From CAZSGN01 sp964606415 (GTDB taxonomy: Bacteria > Bacteroidota > Bacteroidia > Bacteroidales > JBBRXJ01): a DNA stretch of 15,662 nt. The position numbers and the translations under genes were made by a program. The notes beneath the pieces were generated by a model. It was not told the origin of the DNA, did no database searches, and was given only the letters and a program-made list of their open reading frames with translations. The stretch is from contig CAZSGN010000034.1 of assembly GCA_964606415.1 (NCBI GenBank), forward strand, positions 1-15,662, given 5' to 3'. Of the stretch, positions 7,395 through 14,685 are shown piece by piece. Position 1 is the stretch's first letter; the number at the start of each line of letters is the position of its first letter.

Positions 7395-8414
7395 ATGATG
7401 AAGGTTGCTTATGTTCTGATTATACTATTCTTGTTTTCTTTTGTTTCGAAAAGTATAGGGCAGGGGACTGAAACGATCCTTTTTTATAATCTTGAAAATC
7501 TTTTTGATACGATTGATAACCCCGGGACGGATGATGATGATTTTTTAAAAAATGGAGACAAAAGATGGTCTTCTTACCGTTATTGGGCCAAGATAAAAAA
7601 TACCTGGCAGGTGATTGCTGCTTCAGGTAGCTGGAAACCACCAATGGCTATCGGTGTTTGTGAAATCGAGAATAAAAAGGTATTGGAGGACCTGATTGAG
7701 CATACTCCTTTGTCAAAATATCCTTATGGGATTGTGCATTATGATTCACCTGATGCACGTGGCATTGATGCAGGTTTGTTATACAGAAAAGACTTAATGG
7801 ATACTTTGCATACCGGGTACAGGCGTATTTATTTTGACAACACGGCACGTAAAACCAGGGACTTGCTATTTGCTGTGACATGTGTAGATAAGGATACTTT
7901 TGCTTTTGTCGTCAATCACTGGCCCTCACGATGGGGTGGTAAAGATTTAACTGCTTTTAAAAGAATAAAAGTGGCCAGAGAAGCTCGTTTGCTGGTGGAA
8001 GAAATTAACCAGGACTATTCGGATATTGCGCTGGTGATGATGGGTGACTTTAATGATAATCCTTCGGATAGCAGTATAAAGAATTATTTAATAGGTCAAA
8101 ATCCACTTTGTCCGGAAGGAAGCAAAAAGCTGGTAAATCTGGCCACTCAACCCGATTCGGGCCTGGTTAGGGGTACGCATAAGTACCAGCGGCATTGGTC
8201 GCTGTTTGATCAGTTTATTGTTTCTGATAATTTGATTGATGGAAAATTTGCCTGGCAGGTTCCTAATGCGAAAATGACAATTGTGAACGAAAAGTTTTTG
8301 CTGGAGGAAGATCAAAAGTATTATGGCGTAAAACCATTCAGAACTTATAACGGATACCATTATCAGAATGGCTTTAGCGATCATTTGCCTGTGAAGATTG
8401 AAATATGCAGGTAG
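7395..8414 (+). CDS. Secreted endonuclease/exonuclease/phosphatase family protein
   Basis: A metal-dependent phosphoesterase of the EEP (DNase I/exonuclease III-like) fold. An N-terminal signal peptide of about 22 residues, ending in SIGQ, points to export to the periplasm or beyond. The active-site motifs are in the normal order: N32 in FYNLENLFD, E90/E92 in CEIEN, the R-G-I-D loop at 122-125, H175 in NHWPSRWGG, D218 and N220 in GDFNDNPSD, and D329-H330 in the final SDHLPV. All are present, so it should be catalytic. The 339-residue length is usual for Bacteroidota relatives. The substrate may be nucleic acid or another phosphodiester; the sequence does not decide. It follows the surface lipoprotein gene by 20 bases and ends 6 bases from the convergent tRNA nucleotidyltransferase gene. 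A second in-frame ATG directly follows the first, so the start could be one codon later. Confidence 0.9.
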   Translation: MMKVAYVLIILFLFSFVSKSIGQGTETILFYNLENLFDTIDNPGTDDDDFLKNGDKRWSSYRYWAKIKNTWQVIAASGSWKPPMAIGVCEIENKKVLEDLIEHTPLSKYPYGIVHYDSPDARGIDAGLLYRKDLMDTLHTGYRRIYFDNTARKTRDLLFAVTCVDKDTFAFVVNHWPSRWGGKDLTAFKRIKVAREARLLVEEINQDYSDIALVMMGDFNDNPSDSSIKNYLIGQNPLCPEGSKKLVNLATQPDSGLVRGTHKYQRHWSLFDQFIVSDNLIDGKFAWQVPNAKMTIVNEKFLLEEDQKYYGVKPFRTYNGYHYQNGFSDHLPVKIEICR

Positions 8415-8420
8415 TTTGTT

Positions 8421-9848
8421 CTATTTCCGCAGGTTCTTTTTGGCTTCTAAACCCAGCTCTTTGCCTTTTACTAACATGAAATCATAAGCTTCATCATAAT
8501 TGTTCTGGATTTGTCCTTCAAGAATAGCTTCTTTAATGGCATTTTTGATGATTCCTACTTCTTTCCCGGGTTTGAGGCCGAAAGTCTCCATAATCTCTTC
8601 CCCGGTAACGGGAGGTTGAAAATTTCTGACCTTATCTTTTTCTTCGATCTCTTTTAACTTTTTGCGAACCCTCTTGAAATTTTTCCTGAATCGGTTGACT
8701 TTGTTTTCAAAAGAAGAAGTAATATCTGCCTCACATAAGGTCATCAGGTCATCCACATCGTCACCCGCCTCAAAAAGAAGTCTCCTGACAGCTGAGTCAG
8801 TAACTTCATCGGTAACGAGTGCAATGGGGCGGAGATGAAGACGAACCAGTTTTTGGACATATTTCATCTTTTCATTAAGGGGCATTTTTAATTTTCTGAA
8901 TAATTGAGGAACCATTTTTGCGCCGATAAAATCATGGCCGTGAAATGTCCAACCTTGCTGATCATCAAACTGTTTGGTCCTGGGCTTGGCTATATCGTGG
9001 AGGAGGGCTGCCCACTTTAGCCACAAATTGTTGGTCTTTGGACTAATATTATCGACAACCTGAATGGTATGTAAAAAATTGTCCTTGTGTGATTTTCCTG
9101 ATTTGGTTTCTACACCTTTTAATTGTGCCAATTCGGGAAAAAAATAAACCAGAAGCCCGGTCTTATAAAGTAGAGAAAGGCCAATAGATGGTTTGTCTGT
9201 CATGAGTATTTTATTTATCTCATCGATGATCCGTTCATAAGATACAATCTTAATTCTTTCGGCATGTTTGCAGATAGCATGATAAGTTTCTTCTGAAAGC
9301 CTGAAGTGTAACTGGGTTGCAAAACGGATTCCCCGGATCATACGAAGCGGGTCGTCAGAAAATGTTCTTTGGGGATTAAGAGGGGTTTGTATGATCTTAT
9401 CCCGGAGATCCTTCATTCCGTTAAAAGGATCAATAAGGGTACCGTATTCAGAAGGGTGTAACGCAATAGCCAATGCATTGATGGTGAAATCCCTTCTTTG
9501 CTGGTCTTCTTCCAGGGTGCCGTTTTCTACAGCCGGTTTGCGTGAATGATGGTTATAAGATTCTTTTCGTGCCCCAACAAACTCAATCTCGAGCTCTTGA
9601 TGACGAATCATGGCAGTGCCAAAATTTTTAAAAACTGCCACATTGACATCTTTGCCCAGGCTTGCTGCTACTTCTTTTGCCAGCTCAATTCCACTACCGA
9701 GGACAACGATATCAATATCTTTGGTGGGGCGACCTAAAATTTGATCCCGCACGTAACCTCCAATGACAAAGCCTTGTTGTTCCTTTTTGCCAAGAATCTT
9801 GCTAATAGTGCTGAATATTGTAGGTTTTATGTAGTTGAGTTGTTTCAT
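8421..9848 (-). CDS. CCA tRNA nucleotidyltransferase / poly(A) polymerase-type enzyme with HD domain
   Basis: This class II nucleotidyltransferase is expected to add or repair the CCA end of tRNAs in the cytoplasm. Counting from the ATG at 9848 (475 residues), the head domain has GGYVRD (30-35) and the catalytic DID (44-46). The neck has RRD (118-120), the DDPLRMIRGIRFA block (165-177) and the base-selecting ERIIDE (205-210). An HD domain follows, with H260, H284-D285 and HGH at 303-305; such a domain is usual in Bacteroidota and in E. coli Cca. An upstream TTG start at 9866 would give six more residues, but that TTG lies inside the predicted -7 box at 9864-9871, so I prefer the ATG. A very short leader of about 10 bases is implied. 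Poly(A) polymerase activity is an alternative, but only one such gene is visible. Confidence 0.92.
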   Translation of the reverse strand: MKQLNYIKPTIFSTISKILGKKEQQGFVIGGYVRDQILGRPTKDIDIVVLGSGIELAKEVAASLGKDVNVAVFKNFGTAMIRHQELEIEFVGARKESYNHHSRKPAVENGTLEEDQQRRDFTINALAIALHPSEYGTLIDPFNGMKDLRDKIIQTPLNPQRTFSDDPLRMIRGIRFATQLHFRLSEETYHAICKHAERIKIVSYERIIDEINKILMTDKPSIGLSLLYKTGLLVYFFPELAQLKGVETKSGKSHKDNFLHTIQVVDNISPKTNNLWLKWAALLHDIAKPRTKQFDDQQGWTFHGHDFIGAKMVPQLFRKLKMPLNEKMKYVQKLVRLHLRPIALVTDEVTDSAVRRLLFEAGDDVDDLMTLCEADITSSFENKVNRFRKNFKRVRKKLKEIEEKDKVRNFQPPVTGEEIMETFGLKPGKEVGIIKNAIKEAILEGQIQNNYDEAYDFMLVKGKELGLEAKKNLRK

Positions 9849-9863
9849 GGACTGGAAATGCCA

Positions 9864-9871
9864 CAAATTTA
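9864..9871 (-). promoter_or_regulatory. Putative -7 box of the tRNA nucleotidyltransferase gene
   Basis: Read on the minus strand this is TAAATTTG, a full match to the Bacteroidota -7 consensus TAnnTTTG. The -33 region is poor (ATCG at a spacing of 21). The box ends 15 bases before the preferred ATG at 9848. Confidence 0.45.
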
Positions 9872-9972
9872 TAATAATTCTTTTGAATCTGTCGATTCTT
9901 TTTCGCTGAGATCCCGGATTGACCTGAATTCAAAATGTTTATCGTGTAAATTATTTTTTTATGCTCTTTTTT

Positions 9973-10003
9973 TTCGTTTTTTAATTTATTGGTATTATCT
10001 TTG
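9973..10003 (+). promoter_or_regulatory. Putative promoter of the thioredoxin gene
   Basis: TATCTTTG at 9996-10003 matches the TAnnTTTG -7 consensus. TTCG at 9973-9976 stands 19 bases upstream, the expected spacing for the TTTG -33 box, with one mismatch. The leader to the ATG at 10059 is very A/T-rich and starts near an alternating TA run. Confidence 0.6.
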
Positions 10004-10058
10004 CATATGTATATATATATAAATATAAATATGTTATTAATATTAAAATCTGGAAATC

Positions 10059-10415
10059 ATGGTTGAGTTTTTGACAAAAGACACGTTTAAGGAAAAAGTA
10101 TTTGATTTTGAACAGAATAAAGACTGGAAATTTGAGGGTGATAAACCTTGTGTAATTGATTTTTATGCCGATTGGTGTGGCCCTTGTAAAATGGTTGCTC
10201 CTATTTTGGATGAGTTATCGCAGGAATATGAAGGTAAACTGGATATTTATAAAATTGACACAGAAGATCAGAAAGATTTGGCTGCTATGTTTGGCATTCA
10301 GAGTATTCCTTCATTATTGTTTGTACCTAAAGAGGGACAGCCTCAAATGGCACAGGGAGCTTTACCAAAGGATACTTTTGTGAAAGCATTTAAAGATGTG
10401 TTGGAGGTAGAGTAA
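10059..10415 (+). CDS. Thioredoxin
   Basis: A cytoplasmic dithiol-disulfide reductant of 118 residues. The redox motif WCGPCK places the reactive cysteines at C40 and C43, inside VIDFYADWCGPCKMVAPIL. The cis-proline motif SIPSLLF (P84) is in its normal place, and no signal peptide or membrane segment is present. The N-terminus is about ten residues longer than E. coli TrxA (KVFDFEQNKDWKFEGDKP before the first core strand), a common form in Bacteroidota. It has its own promoter and terminator, so it appears to be a single-gene unit, separate from the thiamine genes that follow. The gene symbol is left blank because this phylum often has several thioredoxins. Confidence 0.93.
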   Translation: MVEFLTKDTFKEKVFDFEQNKDWKFEGDKPCVIDFYADWCGPCKMVAPILDELSQEYEGKLDIYKIDTEDQKDLAAMFGIQSIPSLLFVPKEGQPQMAQGALPKDTFVKAFKDVLEVE

Positions 10416-10442
10416 ATAAAAGCGCATTATTAAAGAAGAATT

Positions 10443-10479
10443 ATAAAAGGGATGATCTGCAAAAGATCATCCCTTTTAT
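10443..10479 (+). terminator. Intrinsic terminator after thioredoxin
   Basis: A perfect stem of 14 pairs (AAAAGGGATGATCT, 10445-10458, with its complement at 10464-10477) extends by two A-T pairs to 16 and encloses a 5-base loop. The right arm ends in TTTTATT. Because the arms also end in A and T runs, it may act in both directions. Confidence 0.85.
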
Positions 10480-10486
10480 TGGTTCT

Positions 10487-10606
10487 ACCCTTATTTTAAG
10501 GGTTAAATATTTAAATGATATGAGACACTGTTAAAATTGTTAAAATATTGTTGTACATGTAGTTTAAATGTAGTTTAAATATTGCGTTTTTTGATTGATG
10601 CAATAT
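10487..10606. repeat. Cluster of short inverted and direct repeats between thioredoxin and the thi operon
   Basis: Three small structures sit in this A/T-rich spacer. ACCCTTA/TAAGGGT at 10487-10503 is a perfect 7-bp hairpin with a 3-base loop. The 11-base unit TGTAGTTTAAA is repeated in tandem at 10558-10579. ATATTGC at 10579-10585 pairs with GCAATAT at 10600-10606. No coding frame is present. The last pair could be an operator or a chance hairpin; I see no known regulator site. Confidence 0.4.
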
Positions 10607-10673
10607 AGTTGCTCATTTTGGGCAAACAATTTCCATTAAAATACAACATATAAACGATATTTTGGGGTAAAAC

Positions 10674-10705
10674 TTGTTTTTTTAATAAAATTCATATTAA
10701 ATTTG
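10674..10705 (+). promoter_or_regulatory. Putative promoter of the thiamine operon
   Basis: TAAATTTG at 10698-10705 matches the TAnnTTTG -7 consensus, and TTG at 10674-10676 lies 21 bases upstream as the -33 box. Transcription would begin around 10711-10713, just before the TPP riboswitch at about 10722, which supports the assignment. Confidence 0.65.
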
Positions 10706-10721
10706 TTGCTGGTTCCAAATA

Positions 10722-10800
10722 AAGTTGGGGTGCCCGTTCGGGCTGAGATCAAACCCATTGCACCTGATCCGGGTTATGCCGGCGAAGGGAAAAAATGTTA
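10722..10800 (+). promoter_or_regulatory. TPP riboswitch (THI element)
   Basis: The conserved parts of the thiamine pyrophosphate aptamer are all present in order: GGGGTGCC (10727-10734), GCTGAGAT (10742-10749), ACCC (10753-10756), then ACCTGATCCGGGTTATGCC and GGCGAAGGGAA up to about 10791. P3 is a short CCCG/CGGG helix. The closing P1 helix is not obvious, so the ends are approximate. Between it and thiS (about 10807-10886), AAGTAT (10833-10838) can pair with ATACTT (10865-10870), and five T residues lie just before the thiS ATG. This may be the expression platform, but whether it stops transcription or hides the thiS start is unclear. High TPP should lower expression of the downstream genes. 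Confidence 0.95.
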
Positions 10801-10886
10801 CGACTCTCCCGTTCATCTGGTTAATAAGGGTTAAGTATTTGTCAAAACAAAGTTGGCCTTCGTCATACTTACTAAATGTATTTTTG

Positions 10887-11093
10887 ATGATAATATATGT
10901 AAATGATGATTCTCAGGAAGTTTATGATGGTATTTGTGTTGATCAATTACTGGATGTTTTGAGTATTGATAAACAACAAAAGGGTATTGCACTTGCTGTT
11001 AATAATCAGGTAATCAATAAAAATAAATGGAACAGTACTCCTTTGAAGGAGAATGACCGGGTGCTTATTATCCGTGCGTCCCAGGGAGGTTAG
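10887..11093 (+). CDS. thiS: Sulfur carrier protein ThiS
   Basis: ThiS is a small ubiquitin-like protein whose C-terminal glycine is adenylated by ThiF and then carries a thiocarboxylate that gives sulfur to the thiazole ring made by ThiG. The 68-residue product fits the family length. It has the beta-grasp pattern, with MIIYVND at the start, KGIALAVNNQVI (32-43) in the middle, NDRVLIIRASQGG at the end and the required terminal Gly-Gly. The frame stays open upstream through the riboswitch, but the ATG at 10887 is the start that gives a normal ThiS and leaves the aptamer untranslated. Its direct partners ThiG and ThiF are not visible in this window. Confidence 0.93.
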   Translation: MIIYVNDDSQEVYDGICVDQLLDVLSIDKQQKGIALAVNNQVINKNKWNSTPLKENDRVLIIRASQGG

Positions 11094-11310
11094 TTTTTGA
11101 TCTCCGGACAAAAAATGAGCAAGTTTATAGGCGCTTTAAAACCTATAGTTGAATCAAGTTTTTTCAGGATAAAATCCAGGTATATTTTTTTAAATGGAAT
11201 ATTTTAATATCACGAAATCAATAATTTAGATCTGTATTTTAAATGTGCATAGTCTTAATAATTAGTGTTTTATAAGTTATTGCGAAACTTTTGTAAATGA
11301 ATGATACTAT

Positions 11311-13107
11311 ATGAGATCAATTGAAAAAGAAAATGTTAGCAGGGAGCCTATTCCTGGTTCAGAAAAAATTTATGTTAAAGGAGTTATTCATAATATTCGT
11401 GTTCCGATGAGAAGTGTCCGTTTGTCAGATACTATTGATGAAAATGGTCAACGTATAAAAAATGGTGATTTTGTTATTTATGATACTTCCGGTCCTTATA
11501 CAGATCCGGATATTGATTTTGACATCCGCTCTGGTATACCTGCTGTCAGAAAAGATTGGTTGACTAAAAATGATGATATAGAGCAGCTTCCGGGTTTTTC
11601 TTCGAAATATGTTCAAAGACGTATTAAGGATAAATCGATTGATCATTTAAGATTTCCGGATCATCATCGAAAGCCTTTTAGGGCGAAAAAGGGATGTGCG
11701 GTTTCACAGTATTTTTATGCCAGGAAGGGTGTGATAACCCCGGAAATGGAATATGTGGCTCTCCGGGAAAATCAAATGGTAGATGCTATAAAGGATCCCG
11801 CTTTGCTGAAAAAACATACAGGAATGCCTTATGGCGCCAAAATACCGGAAAAGATTACGCCTGAATTTGTACGCCAGGAAATTGCAGCAGGTAGGGCAAT
11901 GATTCCTGCCAATATTAATCATCCTGAGTGTGAGCCTATGATTATTGGAAAAAATTTCCTGGTGAAGATTAATGCCAATATTGGTAATTCTCCGGTCACT
12001 TCCAGTATTGATGAAGAGGTGGAGAAGGCTGTATGGTCTTTTCGTTGGGGCGCAGATACGATCATGGATCTTTCTACAGGTGATAATATTCATGAAACAC
12101 GGGAATGGATTATCCGTAATTCCCCGGTGCCTGTTGGAACCGTGCCTCTTTATCAGGCCCTTGAAAAAGTGGATGGCATTGCTGAAGATCTGAGCTGGGA
12201 AATTTATAGAGATACCTTGATTGAACAGGCAGAGCAGGGTGTAGATTATTTTACTATTCATGCTGGTTTATTATGGCGTTATATTCCTTATACCATTGAA
12301 AGAACCACGGGGATTGTGTCACGCGGAGGCTCTATTATGGCTAAATGGTGTATGCATCATAAACAGGAGAATTTTCTTTATACTCATTTTTCTGATATTT
12401 GTGATATCTTAAGGGCTTATGATGTAGGGGTGTCAATTGGCGATGGACTGCGTCCAGGTTCTCTTGCTGATGCCAACGATAAAGCCCAATTTTCTGAATT
12501 AAAAACCCTGGGTGAATTAACCGAAGTGGCAAGAGAAAAAGATGTTCAGGTGTTGATTGAAGGGCCGGGCCATGTTCCGGTGCATATGATCAAAGAAAAC
12601 ATGGATAAGGAAATTGAAGCATGTATGGATGCTCCTTTTTATACACTGGGGCCACTTGTGACAGATATTGCCCCGGGTTATGATCATATTACTTCAGCTA
12701 TTGGCGCAACCCTGATTGGGTGGTATGGTACCGCTATGTTATGTTATGTGACTCCTAAAGAACATCTTGGATTACCGGAAAAAAATGATGTGAAAGAGGG
12801 GGTGATTACGTTTAAACTGGCAGCGCATGCTGCGGATATTGCTAAAGGACATCCGGCGGCACAGGTTAGAGATAATGCGCTCAGCAAGGCCCGTTTTGAA
12901 TTCAGATGGAAAGATCAGTTCCATTTAAGCCTGGATCCGGAAAAAGCATTGCAATTTCATGATAAAACATTACCTGATGAAGGTAGTAAGAGTGAACATT
13001 TTTGTTCAATGTGTGGTGAGCATTTTTGTTCAATGAAAACTTCCCGGGATGTTAAGAAATTGCATCGTCAAGAAGATATAATAATGAGTCACCAGATAAA
13101 GAAATAA
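11311..13107 (+). CDS. thiC: Phosphomethylpyrimidine synthase ThiC
   Basis: A radical-SAM enzyme that turns aminoimidazole ribotide into HMP phosphate, the pyrimidine half of thiamine. It has 598 residues, near the usual length. Family blocks include NSPVTSSIDEEVEKAVW, FRWGADTIMDLSTG, FTIHAGLLWRYIPYT, SRGGSIMAKWC and EGPGHVPVHMI. The C-terminal C565-x2-C568-x4-C573 motif holds the 4Fe-4S cluster and is intact. The leader between thiS and thiC (11094-11310, 217 bases) has no frame of note. It holds TATAGG/CCTATA (11126-11131 with 11142-11147) and a small GGAT/ATCC hairpin (11167-11177) with T-runs nearby, which could reduce readthrough from thiS. I found no clear separate promoter there, so control by the upstream riboswitch is likely but not proven. 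Confidence 0.97.
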   Translation: MRSIEKENVSREPIPGSEKIYVKGVIHNIRVPMRSVRLSDTIDENGQRIKNGDFVIYDTSGPYTDPDIDFDIRSGIPAVRKDWLTKNDDIEQLPGFSSKYVQRRIKDKSIDHLRFPDHHRKPFRAKKGCAVSQYFYARKGVITPEMEYVALRENQMVDAIKDPALLKKHTGMPYGAKIPEKITPEFVRQEIAAGRAMIPANINHPECEPMIIGKNFLVKINANIGNSPVTSSIDEEVEKAVWSFRWGADTIMDLSTGDNIHETREWIIRNSPVPVGTVPLYQALEKVDGIAEDLSWEIYRDTLIEQAEQGVDYFTIHAGLLWRYIPYTIERTTGIVSRGGSIMAKWCMHHKQENFLYTHFSDICDILRAYDVGVSIGDGLRPGSLADANDKAQFSELKTLGELTEVAREKDVQVLIEGPGHVPVHMIKENMDKEIEACMDAPFYTLGPLVTDIAPGYDHITSAIGATLIGWYGTAMLCYVTPKEHLGLPEKNDVKEGVITFKLAAHAADIAKGHPAAQVRDNALSKARFEFRWKDQFHLSLDPEKALQFHDKTLPDEGSKSEHFCSMCGEHFCSMKTSRDVKKLHRQEDIIMSHQIKK

Positions 13108-13126
13108 GATATTCATGATTTAGATG

Positions 13127-13163
13127 AATTGATGTCCCGATACCGGGGATATCCCAATTTTTT
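13127..13163 (+). terminator. Terminator-like hairpin after thiC
   Basis: AATTG (13127-13131) pairs with CAATT (13155-13159), and ATGTCCC (13132-13138) pairs with GGGATAT (13146-13152) with one wobble and a 2-base bulge, making about 12 pairs. Six T residues follow (13158-13163, shared with the arm). It may end or weaken transcription between thiC and the genes after the gap. A TATTTTTG at 13169-13176 just downstream looks like a -7 box but has no good -33 partner. Confidence 0.55.
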
Positions 13164-13217
13164 CTTTGTATTTTTGTCCCCCGGATGGTTGAGTTTAACT
13201 TGTTTTGACAATATAAA

Positions 13218-13317
13218 NNNNNNNNNNNNNNNNNNNNNNNNNNNNNNNNNNNNNNNNNNNNNNNNNNNNNNNNNNNNNNNNNNNNNNNNNNNNNNNNNNN
13301 NNNNNNNNNNNNNNNNN
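13218..13317. other. Assembly gap (100 N)
   Basis: Exactly 100 undetermined bases, the usual placeholder for a scaffold gap of unknown size. It falls between thiC and the tenI-like gene, so whole genes, including missing thiamine genes, could be hidden here. The reading frame crossing it is meaningless. Confidence 0.97.
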
Positions 13318-13325
13318 AGAGATAG

Positions 13326-13949
13326 ATGAAGTTAATTGTGGTATCCTGGCCGGGAGTGATTAGACGTGAATCAAAAATTATAGAGCAACTTTTTAAACAG
13401 GGGCTTGATTTTTATCATTTAAGAAAACCTCAGGCTTCAGTTCAATATGTTAGAACGGTATTAAGTAGTTTGCCTGAAAATTTACTGAGTAGGGTTGTTT
13501 TGCATGATCATCCTTTTTTATTGGATGAGTTTTCTTTGGGAGGGTGGCATCTTAATGATAAGAATTTATCCATGGAATCAGAAATAAATGGCAAAACTGC
13601 GATGGTAACAAGATCATTTCATGATCTGGAAACATTAAAAAATGAAGGTGGAAAATATGATTATGCCTGGATTAGTCCTGTTTTTACAAGTGTCTCAAAA
13701 AATGATTATTATGGTATCTTTTCTTTGGAAGACCTGCGGAATATAAATCTGACAAATGATTCAATAAATGTGGTTGCCCTGGGAGGAATTCTTCCGGAGA
13801 ATATCGAACGTATTGATGAGTTGGGTTTTTGGGGGGCTGCAATGATTGGCGGGGTCTGGCTTAATGAAGATACTGTAGCAGGCGAACGAAGGATTATTGA
13901 TCAGTTTCAAAGTTATCAGGATGTACTCTCCGAGAAAAAAAGTGCTTAG
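13326..13949 (+). CDS. TenI/ThiE-like TIM-barrel protein of the thiamine cluster
   Basis: A 207-residue TIM-barrel paralogue of thiamine phosphate synthase. Matching family positions are FYHLRKP (29-35), where ThiE has QLR-x-K, then LHDHPFLLDEF (59-69), GGWHL (72-76), TRSFHDLE (95-102), SPVFTSVSKNDYYG (117-130) and VVALGGI (149-155). It lacks the ThiE signature TSTK and the N-D of the Mg site, so it is unlikely to be the main synthase; thiE at 14672 fills that role. In TenI, the thiazole tautomerase, a histidine lies just before the VFET strand; the aligned residue here is P118, so that activity is also uncertain. An in-frame TAG at 13323-13325 directly precedes the ATG, so the gene is complete despite the gap 8 bases upstream. 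It overlaps thiD by 29 bases. Confidence 0.8.
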   Translation: MKLIVVSWPGVIRRESKIIEQLFKQGLDFYHLRKPQASVQYVRTVLSSLPENLLSRVVLHDHPFLLDEFSLGGWHLNDKNLSMESEINGKTAMVTRSFHDLETLKNEGGKYDYAWISPVFTSVSKNDYYGIFSLEDLRNINLTNDSINVVALGGILPENIERIDELGFWGAAMIGGVWLNEDTVAGERRIIDQFQSYQDVLSEKKSA

Positions 13950-14685
13950 TATAGCGGGTTTCGACCCCTCTGGTGGTGCAGGAATTCTTGCTGATGTTAA
14001 AACATTTGAATCCTTTGGTGTGTATGGATTAGGTGTTTTATCAGCAAATACCATCCAGCATGAAGAAAGGTTTGAGGAAATCGAATGGGTGCATCCCGAA
14101 TGGATTAAAAAGCAGATTAGTATCCTGTACGAAAAGCATCCATTTATATTTGTGAAAATAGGAGTGGTACAGAATTTATCTCTTTTAAAAGAGATTTTAA
14201 ATTATTTAATATCTTTATCAGTAGAAATTAAAATTGTTTGGGATCCGGTGATTTCTTCTTCTTCTGGTTTTCAATTTTGGGAGGTGGAGGAGCAAAAGTT
14301 GCTGGACGAGGTTTTGGAAAAAGTTTTTCTTTTGACACCCAATATGCAAGAAATTGTCTATTTATCGGGGACTGATAATGAAGAAAAATTATTGAATTGG
14401 ATGGCTGTTAAAAGAACAGGTGCTATTTTGTTAAAAGGAGGGCACCGGGAAGGTGATAGTCGCAATGATATATTGCTGGACGGACAGCATATTCATGTGA
14501 TGAAAGGCGACCCATATCCTGGAGCAGAAAAACATGGTTCAGGATGTGTGCTTTCAGCTGCTATTACAGCCTTACTGGCTAATGGATTTGGTATTCATGA
14601 TGCTTGCATTCAAGCAAAGCAGTACATTCATCAGTTTTTATTAAGTAATCAAGGCCTTCTGGGCTATCATTATGCAAGAAGTTGA
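13921..14685 (+). CDS. thiD: Hydroxymethylpyrimidine/phosphomethylpyrimidine kinase ThiD
   Basis: A ribokinase-fold kinase that phosphorylates HMP to HMP-P and HMP-P to HMP-PP, the pyrimidine partner for ThiE. From the ATG at 13921 it has 254 residues, close to the family norm. It opens with VLSIAGFDPSGGAGILADVKTF (8-29), has WDPV in the middle of the fold and LLTPNMQEI, and ends with the anion-hole motif HGSGC (C209). A TTG start at 13897 would add eight residues deeper in the upstream gene; the ATG gives the normal N-terminus. It overlaps the tenI-like gene by 29 bases and thiE by 14, which points to translational coupling in one transcript. Confidence 0.94.
   Translation: MYSPRKKVLSIAGFDPSGGAGILADVKTFESFGVYGLGVLSANTIQHEERFEEIEWVHPEWIKKQISILYEKHPFIFVKIGVVQNLSLLKEILNYLISLSVEIKIVWDPVISSSSGFQFWEVEEQKLLDEVLEKVFLLTPNMQEIVYLSGTDNEEKLLNWMAVKRTGAILLKGGHREGDSRNDILLDGQHIHVMKGDPYPGAEKHGSGCVLSAAITALLANGFGIHDACIQAKQYIHQFLLSNQGLLGYHYARS

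Noticed and set aside
10725..11093. A 122-residue frame starting in the riboswitch and running into thiS
   Set aside because: Its first half translates the TPP aptamer. Only the part from the ATG at 10887 is ThiS-like, and it has the normal length.
11227..11234. TAGATCTG as a -7 box for thiC
   Set aside because: It has one mismatch to TAnnTTTG and no TTG at 19-21 bases upstream.
11704..12261. A 185-residue minus-strand frame inside thiC
   Set aside because: It is a shadow of a strongly conserved coding region on the plus strand and has no recognisable protein features.
13129..13329. A 66-residue frame crossing the gap
   Set aside because: Half of it is undetermined bases; the rest covers the terminator hairpin. 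It is not a gene.
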